NCBI RefSeq assembly: GCF_002498315.1
Contig: NZ_DAGX01000005.1
Location: forward strand, 544,042-608,041
Reading direction: 5' to 3'
Origin: Methanofollis sp. UBA420
Lineage (GTDB): Archaea; Halobacteriota; Methanomicrobia; Methanomicrobiales; Methanofollaceae
Length of the DNA: 64,000 bases
The position numbers and the translations under genes are program-made. The notes beneath the pieces were generated by a model. That model did no database searches and had not been told where the DNA came from. It saw nothing but the letters and a program-made list of their open reading frames with translations. This document shows, in pieces, positions 15,600 to 21,813 of the stretch. Within the stretch, counting starts at the first letter, position 1. Each line of letters begins with the position of its first letter.

Positions 15600-15983
15600 C
15601 GGGGGACTACGCCCCCGGACAATCGAAAACCTTCGGTCAACGGCAAATCAAAGATTTGCCAGAACAGGAAAATCTTCGATTTCCCCGTATTTCTCATGCT
15701 CGCTATCGCTCGCACCCCGCTCAGGATAGGCGGGGAGATAGCAATCTTCCCTTCAGCGTATTCACATCGCTCTTCCCCGGCCCTATCCCAAGATCGGGGG
15801 TCCGGGGGAAACGAGCGTAGCGAGTTCGAGAAAATCTTTGATTTTCGAGTGACGACCGGAGGGAGTCGAGAAGGTCGAAGACCTTCGCTGGACGAGCGAT
15901 AGCGAGGAGTCCCCCGGCCATGATTATGGGGAAGGCGGTCTTGTACCCCTCCCCCGATGCAAAAGAGGGGAGACAACACCCTC
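15600..15983. repeat. Compound intergenic stem-loop element, copy B
   Basis: The gap between convergent nadA and thiE (15519-15983) holds one element in the inverse orientation to copy A. The core (about 15716-15800) reads as the reverse complement of 5421-5508. Triloop hairpins: GGCAAATC-AAA-GATTTGCC (15642-15660), an imperfect one near 15668-15684, GAAAATC-TTT-GATTTTC (15830-15846) and GAAGGTC-GAA-GACCTTC (15870-15886). The end block AGTCCCCCGG with GGGGAAGGCGGT (15908-15939) is followed by GGGGAGACA (about 15966), also found at the ends of copies A and C. 15519-15599 shows nothing recognised. Confidence 0.7.
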
Positions 15984-16661
15984 TCAGAACGCGACATCGT
16001 CCCCGGCCTTTTCACGGGCGCCGGAGAGGTGCGGGGCGCTCTTTGCGGCGGCGACGAGGTTTTTCATCGTCCGGGCGGCGGCGGTCACGTCCTCCTGCCC
16101 GACGACGGCGGAGATGACGGCGACGCCGTCGGCGCCTGCGGCGATGACGTCGGCCACGTTCTCGGGGCCGATGCCGCCGATAGCGAGGAGAGGGACGGAG
16201 ACTGCGGACCGGACCGCCCGGAGGGTCGCAAGGCCGTGGCCGGGTCCGGCGTCGGCCTTCGAGGCGGTCGAGAAGGTGGGGCTGAGGGCGACGTAGTCGG
16301 CGCCGCCGGCGACGGACTCCACCGCCTCCGCGACGTCGCCGACAGAGAGGCCGACGATGAAACCGGGCGGGGCGAGCACCCGCGCCTCCTCCACCGGGAG
16401 GTCGTCCTGGCCGAGGTGGACGCCGTCGGCGCCGACCGCCAGGGCGACGTCCAGGCGGTCATTGACGATGAAGAGGGCGCCTGCCGCGGCGGTGACCGCC
16501 CTGACCGCCCGCGCCTCCCGCAGGAGGGCCGAGGTGTTCATCGTCTTGTCCCGCATCTGGACGACGTCGGCCCCGCCGGCAACGGCGAGACGGGCCTGGT
16601 CGAGGTGGGAGAGGCCGCGGCCGACCTCCCTATCGGTGACGACGTACAGGTCGTAGCCCAT
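15984..16661 (-). CDS. thiE: Thiamine-phosphate synthase ThiE
   Basis: 225 residues from the ATG at 16661, which shares one base with the thiM stop. The TIM-barrel motifs are LYVVTDREVGRG, VVQMRDKTMNTSALL (pyrimidine site), NDRLDVALAVGADGVHLGQDDLP in two stretches, and AIGGIGPENVADVIAAGADG (phosphate site). It joins HMP diphosphate and thiazole phosphate to thiamine monophosphate. It is translationally coupled to thiM, giving a thiazole salvage and coupling pair. The C-terminal tail after residue 205 is rich in K and D and variable. Confidence 0.93.
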   Translation of the reverse strand: MGYDLYVVTDREVGRGLSHLDQARLAVAGGADVVQMRDKTMNTSALLREARAVRAVTAAAGALFIVNDRLDVALAVGADGVHLGQDDLPVEEARVLAPPGFIVGLSVGDVAEAVESVAGGADYVALSPTFSTASKADAGPGHGLATLRAVRSAVSVPLLAIGGIGPENVADVIAAGADGVAVISAVVGQEDVTAAARTMKNLVAAAKSAPHLSGAREKAGDDVAF

Positions 16662-17461
16662 CAGACGGCCTCCAGCCGCGCCCCCTCCGCGAGGTCGCCG
16701 GGTGTCAGGCCGTAGAGTTCGTCGAAGAGGGCGGTCCTGAAGGAGTACGGCCCGCGGGCACCCGCGGCCGCCTTCTCCCCGGCACGCCCGAAGGCGGCGA
16801 GGGCCGCGGCGGCGCCGGTGAGGGGGTCGTCGGCGACCGCGACGAAGGACCCGACCACCGAGGAGGCCATGCACCCGGTGCCGGAGAGGCGGTCCATCAT
16901 GGCGTTCCCGTTCCTGACCAGGACGACGCGGTCCCCGTCGGTGACGACGTCCGTCTCGCCGGTCATCGCCACCACCGTGCCTGTCGCCCGGGCGCAGGCC
17001 TTCGCCGTCTCGACCGGGTCGCCGGCAAGACCGCACGAGTCCACGCCCCGCACCTTCCCGCCCATGCCGGCGAGGACGCCGATCTCCCCGGCATTTCCTT
17101 TCAGGACGGCGACCTTCACCTCCTTCAGGATCCGCAGGACCGCGTCGGTCCGCAGGCGTGTCGCCCCGGCCCCGACCGGGTCGAGGACGACAGGCACGCC
17201 GAGGTCGTTCGCCCGTCTGCCCGCGAGGAGCATCGACTCCACCTGCGCCGGGTTGAGAGTCCCGATGTTCAGGACGAGGGCCCCGGCAGCCGCGACCATC
17301 TCGGCCGACTCCTCGATCGCCTCCGCCATCACCGGCGCGGCCCCGGCGCAGAGCGTGATGTTGGCGCAGTCATTGATCGTCACGGTGTTGGTGATGTGGT
17401 GTACGAGCGGCCGTCTCTCCCGCACCTGCGAGAGGAGGTCAGCGCAGATCTTTCCGTCCAT
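16661..17461 (-). CDS. thiM: Hydroxyethylthiazole kinase ThiM
   Basis: 266 residues from the ATG at 17461. A GTG at 17515 overlapping the upstream TGA would give 284 residues, but the family usually starts close to LLSQVRERRPLVHHITN, so 17461 is preferred. Ribokinase-fold motifs include NDCANITLCAGAAPVMAE, LDPVGAGATRLR, KGNAGEIGVLAG and SGTGCMASSVVGSF with the catalytic cysteine of ThiM. It phosphorylates 4-methyl-5-hydroxyethylthiazole. The gene follows the second desulfurase transcription unit on the same strand and may be part of it. Confidence 0.9.
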   Translation of the reverse strand: MDGKICADLLSQVRERRPLVHHITNTVTINDCANITLCAGAAPVMAEAIEESAEMVAAAGALVLNIGTLNPAQVESMLLAGRRANDLGVPVVLDPVGAGATRLRTDAVLRILKEVKVAVLKGNAGEIGVLAGMGGKVRGVDSCGLAGDPVETAKACARATGTVVAMTGETDVVTDGDRVVLVRNGNAMMDRLSGTGCMASSVVGSFVAVADDPLTGAAAALAAFGRAGEKAAAGARGPYSFRTALFDELYGLTPGDLAEGARLEAV

Positions 17462-17511
17462 GGTTATGATCACTTGGGCGGGGAATATGAGAGGTCTTCC
17501 GGTGGAGGCAG

Positions 17512-17829
17512 TCACTTCCCGTACAGGTGCTCGTGCACCCGCCCGGCGAGCGCACTCTCCCGCCTTTTCAGCGTCGGGAGTTCGGGGTCGCCGTCCCGGT
17601 ACAGGGAGAAGAGGGAGTACAGGAAGTCGGTCGTCAGGTCCACCACCTCGCGCCTGAACCGCACCTCGACCGTCGTGTCCCCGGCAAACCCCTTGATGGA
17701 GAAAAAGTCCGTCTTCTCGAAGGTGTAGAATCCCTCGCCGAGGTCCGGCATCGCCTCCACGCGCCCGAAGTTCCCGAGGTACGAGAAGAACCCCGCCGTC
17801 AGCGGGGCGCTGAGGACGAACTCCTTCAT
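17512..17829 (-). CDS. Conserved hypothetical protein downstream of a cysteine desulfurase
   Basis: 105 residues from the ATG at 17829. The sequence looks like a compact alpha/beta protein with SAPLTAGFFSYLGNFGRVEAM, then SIKGFAGDTTVEVRFRREV and a helical C-terminus (TLKRRESALAGRVHEHLYG). It has no cysteine or obvious catalytic motif, and the family is not recognised. It lies 22 bases after the desulfurase stop and just before thiM, so it probably belongs to the same transcript. It could be a small partner of the desulfurase; that is only a guess from position. Confidence 0.6.
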   Translation of the reverse strand: MKEFVLSAPLTAGFFSYLGNFGRVEAMPDLGEGFYTFEKTDFFSIKGFAGDTTVEVRFRREVVDLTTDFLYSLFSLYRDGDPELPTLKRRESALAGRVHEHLYGK

Positions 17830-17851
17830 GAGGGTGCCGTCGGCGCAGGAC

Positions 17852-19024
17852 TTATGGCGAACCGACCGTATGACACGCATGGCGTGCAACCTCCCGTATG
17901 GCCGCGGCCGCGGCCTCGCACTCCTCGTCGGTGGTGAACCAGGAGAGACTGAGCCGCACGCATCCTTTCCCGCCGTCGACCGCCCGGTGCACGAGAGGGG
18001 CGCAGTGGAGGCCGGTCCTGGTGACGACGCCGTAGGCGCGGGCGAGAACGAACCCGACGTCGTCGTCGTCCATCCCTGCGATGGAGAAGGAGACGATCGG
18101 CAGGGCCGGGCGTCTCGTGTGGACGACGATGTTCGGCTCTCTTTCGAGTTCCCCGATGATGTACGCCGTCTGGCGCTCCGCCTTCTCCGCAACGGCGTCG
18201 ACGCCGACGGAGAGGACGAACTCCACGCCGGCAGCGAGAGCCGCAAGGCCGGGGTAGTTCGGCGTCCCGGCCTCGAACCTCTCGGGCATCTCCCGCGGCT
18301 GGAAGAGGGAGAAGGAGTCTGTCCCGGTGCCCCCGACCCTCACCGGGGCCACCTCGTCGGGGTCGCGGATATAGAATCCCCCTGTCCCGGTGATGCCGAA
18401 GAGGCCCTTGTGCCCGGTGAAGACGTAGGCGTCGACAGGGAGGGCACCGAGATCCACCGGGACATGGCCGGCGGTCTGCGCCCCGTCGACGACGAGGTAG
18501 ACGCCGCGGTCGTGGAGGAGATTCCCGATCGCCCCGATATCCTGGACGGTGCCGAGGACGTTGCTCCCGTGCGCCATGACCATGAGCCGCGTCTCCGGGC
18601 GGAGGGCCTTCTCGACGTCGGCGGGGGAGACCTGGCCGTCTTCGTCGAAGGGGACGACGGTGAGGCCGATCCGCCCCTGCTTCTCCAGTTCGTGGAGAGG
18701 CCTTTGCACCGCGTTGTGGTCGAGGGCTGTGGTCAGGACATGGCAGGGGCCGGGGTGGGCGGCAAGAAATCCCCGGATGAGGAGGTTCAGGGAGTCGGTG
18801 GCGTTCAGGGTGAAGATATAGTGCTCCGCGGGCCCGGCATGGAAGAGGCGGGTGAGAGCCTCGCGTGCGAGCGTGGGATAGTCCTCGCCCTCCGTCCCGG
18901 CGGTCCGCCCGGACCCGAAGACCGGACGGGCAAGGGAGGCCGCGGTCGCCGCGACGACCGCCGGGGGTTTCGGCCAGGTCGTCGCCGCGTTGTTCAGGTA
19001 GATTATCGGTTTTTCCTCTCGCAT
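17852..19024 (-). CDS. Second cysteine desulfurase (SufS/CsdA-like class V aminotransferase)
   Basis: 390 residues from the ATG at 19024; a GTG at 19039 behind GAGAGAG is an alternative. PLP features include YLNNAATTWPKPPAVV, the lysine in VFTGHKGLFGITGTGG, and the cysteine in TRTGLHCAPLVHR near residue 345, typical of group II (SufS-like) desulfurases. It thus differs from NifS at 11402, giving the window two desulfurase types. It follows the ThrRS-editing-domain gene at 48 bases, and the pair lies downstream of two tandem palindromic operators. Confidence 0.9.
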   Translation of the reverse strand: MREEKPIIYLNNAATTWPKPPAVVAATAASLARPVFGSGRTAGTEGEDYPTLAREALTRLFHAGPAEHYIFTLNATDSLNLLIRGFLAAHPGPCHVLTTALDHNAVQRPLHELEKQGRIGLTVVPFDEDGQVSPADVEKALRPETRLMVMAHGSNVLGTVQDIGAIGNLLHDRGVYLVVDGAQTAGHVPVDLGALPVDAYVFTGHKGLFGITGTGGFYIRDPDEVAPVRVGGTGTDSFSLFQPREMPERFEAGTPNYPGLAALAAGVEFVLSVGVDAVAEKAERQTAYIIGELEREPNIVVHTRRPALPIVSFSIAGMDDDDVGFVLARAYGVVTRTGLHCAPLVHRAVDGGKGCVRLSLSWFTTDEECEAAAAAIREVARHACHTVGSP

Positions 19025-19072
19025 GCTCTTCGCTGTCACTGTACTCTCTCGACGGCAGCAAAAGAGTACCGG

Positions 19073-19567
19073 TCAGGGACGGTCGGGCGTCTCCGCCCCC
19101 TTCAGGGGGTGGCGGCAGTGGGGGCAGACAGGGCCGCACTCGGTCCCGTCGTACGGGCAGATGGTCATCGAGAGATCGGCGAGGGGGTGGCCCTTCCCGG
19201 CGAGGTCGAACTTCTTGTACCACCCGAAGGGCGCCCTCCGCACCTCGATGCCGGCCTCACGCAGGGCGTCGGCGAGGCCGTCGAGGATCTGGAGGGCGGT
19301 CGACGGGTCGGAGAGGTCTGAGGCGAGGTGGGCGTACGGGTAGACGATCGCCCGCTGTGCCTTCAGCATCGCCATGCGGGCGAGGACGTTCCGGGCGGCC
19401 TTCCCGACGACGGCCGCGGGGTCCAGGCGGTCCATCTCCTCGACGCAGCAGAAGAGGACGACGCACTCCTCCATGCCGCCCTCCTTTTCGTCGAGGGGTT
19501 CGGCGAAGGGCGTCTTCTTCGTCGCACGGTAGTGCATGCTGTCCGCGTGGATGGAGACGATCCTCAT
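19073..19567 (-). CDS. Free-standing archaeal threonyl-tRNA synthetase editing domain
   Basis: 164 residues with GGAGGG before the ATG. The sequence matches the N-terminal editing domain of archaeal ThrRS: MRIVSIHADSMHYRATKKT at the start, IVYPYAHLASDLSDP in the middle and APFGWYKKFDLAGKGHPLAD near the end. The domain removes serine from mischarged tRNA-Thr. No catalytic synthetase domain follows. A C-terminal CPYDGTECGPVCPHCRH segment adds four cysteines, likely a zinc knuckle. It could edit in trans, or serve D-amino-acid proofreading. Co-transcription with a cysteine desulfurase is unexpected. Confidence 0.85.
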   Translation of the reverse strand: MRIVSIHADSMHYRATKKTPFAEPLDEKEGGMEECVVLFCCVEEMDRLDPAAVVGKAARNVLARMAMLKAQRAIVYPYAHLASDLSDPSTALQILDGLADALREAGIEVRRAPFGWYKKFDLAGKGHPLADLSMTICPYDGTECGPVCPHCRHPLKGAETPDRP

Positions 19568-19657
19568 CTCGACCCTCCGGCGGGAATGTTCCCTGTGTTG
19601 CTGATCATGATAGTCACCCTGAGAGGCCCGGGACGACGGCAGGTCTGTCGCCGGGGT

Positions 19658-19695
19658 TTCACAATTGTGAAGCGATCACTATTCACAATTGTGAA
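19658..19695. promoter_or_regulatory. Tandem palindromic operators 3 and 4
   Basis: Two perfect copies of TTCACAATTGTGAA at 19658-19671 and 19682-19695, with centres 24 bp apart, in front of the minus-strand gene at 19567. Between them is GAATAGTG (minus strand), a possible TATA element. The 24-bp spacing, just over two helical turns, would allow two dimers to bind on roughly the same face. The upstream neighbour (HD gene) points the same way and ends at 19756, so only the 19567 operon is a sensible target. Confidence 0.75.
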
Positions 19696-19737
19696 CACAT
19701 CAACGTTCCGGTTTTCCGGCGCTCTCCGTCACCGTCG

Positions 19738-19746
19738 AAAAAAAAG
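19738..19746 (-). terminator. Poly-T terminator after the HD-domain gene
   Basis: Eight A on the plus strand (19738-19745) give a U-run on the minus-strand transcript ten bases beyond the stop at 19756, separating it from the operator-controlled operon that follows. Confidence 0.5.
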
Positions 19747-19755
19747 AAGAGGGGA

Positions 19756-20337
19756 TCACCGCCGACGCATCTCATCTTCGAGGGCCCCTACGAAGTCGCT
19801 CAGGAAGGCGTGCCTCTCTTCCGCGAGGGCACGGGCGGTCTGTGTGTACACCAGGCCCTTCAGCTTCAGGAGTTTCTCGTGGATATGATCGACGGCGTCA
19901 GGGATGCCACCCCCGCGTTCGCCGGCCTGCAGGAACGTCCGGGCGAGGCCGACCGCACCCATGGCGTCCAGTTTGTCGGCGTCGGAGAGGACCTTCGCCT
20001 CCAGTGTCGCGGGCGCAGCGCCCGTGCTGTACCGGTGGGCGCGGATGGCATGGGAGACCGCCGGGACGAGGGCAGCGTCGTAGCCGATCGCCCCGAGGTA
20101 CTCTTCCGCGATCCTCGCCCCCTCCTCCTCGTGGGGGACGCCCGTCTCCTCCTCCTGGGGGCGGGCGATGTCGTGGAGGAGGGCGGCCGGGACGAGCACC
20201 CGCATGTCGGCACCCTCGGCGAGGCCGATCTCCCGGCAGAGAGCGGTGACCCTGAGGGTGTGGTCGAGGCCGTGGGAACCGGAATTTTTGAGGGTCGTTT
20301 CCACGTAGGCCTGGATCTCGTCATCGGTGGTGTGCAT
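19756..20337 (-). CDS. HD-domain phosphohydrolase
   Basis: 193 residues. The HD superfamily metal ligands are visible: H in SHGLDHTLRV (near 22-26), HD in AALLHDIARP (near 55), a later H pair in SHAIRAHRYSTG (near 95-101), and the D in VLSDADKLDAMG (near 118). This order is that of YedJ/PduO-like HD proteins, which hydrolyse nucleotides or phosphoesters; substrate is unknown. The C-terminal half is helical (KLLKLKGLVYTQTARALAEER). It is a single gene ending in a poly-T terminator. Confidence 0.85.
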   Translation of the reverse strand: MHTTDDEIQAYVETTLKNSGSHGLDHTLRVTALCREIGLAEGADMRVLVPAALLHDIARPQEEETGVPHEEEGARIAEEYLGAIGYDAALVPAVSHAIRAHRYSTGAAPATLEAKVLSDADKLDAMGAVGLARTFLQAGERGGGIPDAVDHIHEKLLKLKGLVYTQTARALAEERHAFLSDFVGALEDEMRRR

Positions 20338-20435
20338 CTGGATGAGGTTGGATGAGGGCGGGGATAGAGGTTGGGGGCGGAGGGAGGGACGGACCTGCGA
20401 TCCTCACCGATCGCCATGCCATTTTTTCGCCGGGA

Positions 20436-21521
20436 TTATGAATCCTCCAACCCGAAGTGCTCTGTTAATGCATCGAGCGTAAACTTATTTCTCAATTTGT
20501 AGGCGCTGTTCTGGTTTGCCGACAGTCCTTTTACCCAGAATGCCTGATCTTCCGGGACCGTTCGCATCCATTCAACGCGAACGAAATATTCACAACGATC
20601 AGGATCGTCGGGATCATGTTTCAGTCCTTCACATTTCAGGGGTACATCGAGGATCGATACTTCCTTTTCTCCCTCCATAACGGAAAAATCCCTGACCCGT
20701 ACGCTCGCGGCCTGTACGGTTCCAACCCCCACATACCCTTTCTTCGGGATCATGGCAAAGACACGGGCTCCGGGAAAGAGATTCATGAGCGTTTTGCTAT
20801 ACCATATGCCGCCGCCTGCTGAGGCGAAACCATATTTTTGCATATCTTTCCATACCGATATACCGTCGCATGCATCGACATTTACGACGAAATCACGGCC
20901 GTTCCATGGCTCGCTTTTTTTATTCGATTTTGTTTTGTCCGATCTCTCCTCGGCCTCCCGCGGATCGATGAGCCAGCTGCGCGAGAGATATTCTGATCCC
21001 GCATCTGAAAAAAATCGAAAGAACACGGCATTTATCGGGACGTTATAACCTTCGGAGAGATAGTTCAGGATGCGTTCTGTTTCGTTGTCCAGGTCTGAAC
21101 AGACGATGACCATGTCATGCTCCTGATTGATCTCCTCCGGAGGGGAAATGCCAAATTTCTCACCAAAAAGTGATTCAAATTCTGCTTTGTGGAACTCGTT
21201 GCAGATCTCTTTCACATCCGCGTACGAGAGATCTTTCACCCAGGAGGCATAGTCCAGAACCTGAGCAATCACTTCCCGTGGTGTTCTATCCTTTTTCAAT
21301 TCGATGACGGTGAGTTTTCCTGTGGGATCTATCCCGAGCATATCGATATACTTTCCAAAACCTGTCGGGACCTGCCTGCCGAGCAACAACAGGTCGTCGT
21401 CAAGGATGGAGAGGTCTTCACAGAGTATGTCTTCAAGCCGTTTTTCTGAGTCAATGGAAGAATACTCAATTTTTTTGACGATATCAGATGAAATATTCCA
21501 CAGGGAGACTTCAATCGGCAT
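20436..21521 (-). CDS. NucS/DUF91-type PD-(D/E)xK nuclease with a C-terminal EVE/PUA-like domain
   Basis: 361 residues. The N-terminal nuclease domain (about 25-135) has a complete active site: YIDMLGIDPTG with the aspartate, then LTVIELKKDRTPREVIAQVL and DYASWV, giving E-x-K and the QxxxY helix. After a polar linker (about 195-205) the C-terminal part begins WNGRDFVVNVDAC and includes GFASAGGGIWYSKTL and KKGYVGVGTVQAA, resembling EVE/PUA-like domains fused to defence nucleases. A TATA-like box about 27 bases before the ATG implies leaderless transcription. Base composition is clearly lower in GC than the neighbours, and tRNA-Gly is close by, so recent acquisition is likely. Confidence 0.75.
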   Translation of the reverse strand: MPIEVSLWNISSDIVKKIEYSSIDSEKRLEDILCEDLSILDDDLLLLGRQVPTGFGKYIDMLGIDPTGKLTVIELKKDRTPREVIAQVLDYASWVKDLSYADVKEICNEFHKAEFESLFGEKFGISPPEEINQEHDMVIVCSDLDNETERILNYLSEGYNVPINAVFFRFFSDAGSEYLSRSWLIDPREAEERSDKTKSNKKSEPWNGRDFVVNVDACDGISVWKDMQKYGFASAGGGIWYSKTLMNLFPGARVFAMIPKKGYVGVGTVQAASVRVRDFSVMEGEKEVSILDVPLKCEGLKHDPDDPDRCEYFVRVEWMRTVPEDQAFWVKGLSANQNSAYKLRNKFTLDALTEHFGLEDS

Positions 21522-21704
21522 GATAGTCTCATTTCTGAGATGTCGTTATTTAGGATTTCTGGTTTCAGCTGGCACTGCCCTCACCACCGATGGCATGGAG
21601 ACTCAAATCCACGGAAAAATGATGATCACAAAATCTCGAAAACGGAGAAAGAAGAGCCATGAAACGACCCGGTCGTGCAGGGTATATCACAGGGCCGCCT
21701 ATTA

Positions 21705-21775
21705 TGCGATAGCCGGGATTCGAACCCGAGTTAGTGGCTTGGGAAGCCACTGTCCTACCACTAGACTACTATCGC
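21705..21775 (-). tRNA. tRNA-Gly (CCC)
   Basis: A 71-base cloverleaf on the minus strand: acceptor GCGATAG with CTATCGC and discriminator A, D arm GTCT-AGTGGTA-GGAC, anticodon stem GTGGC/GCCAC with loop TTCCCAA (anticodon CCC), and T arm with loop TTCGAAT. The 3' CCA is not encoded. No intron is seen. Confidence 0.95.
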
Positions 21776-21813
21776 AGGTACCATACACTCTTGCCCGTCA
21801 AAGATATTAAAGG

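Noticed and set aside
20436..21775. Integration of the NucS-like gene into tRNA-Gly with duplicated attachment sites
   Set aside because: The tRNA is intact, but I found no repeat of its 3' end on the far side of the island, and no integrase. Proximity alone is not enough.
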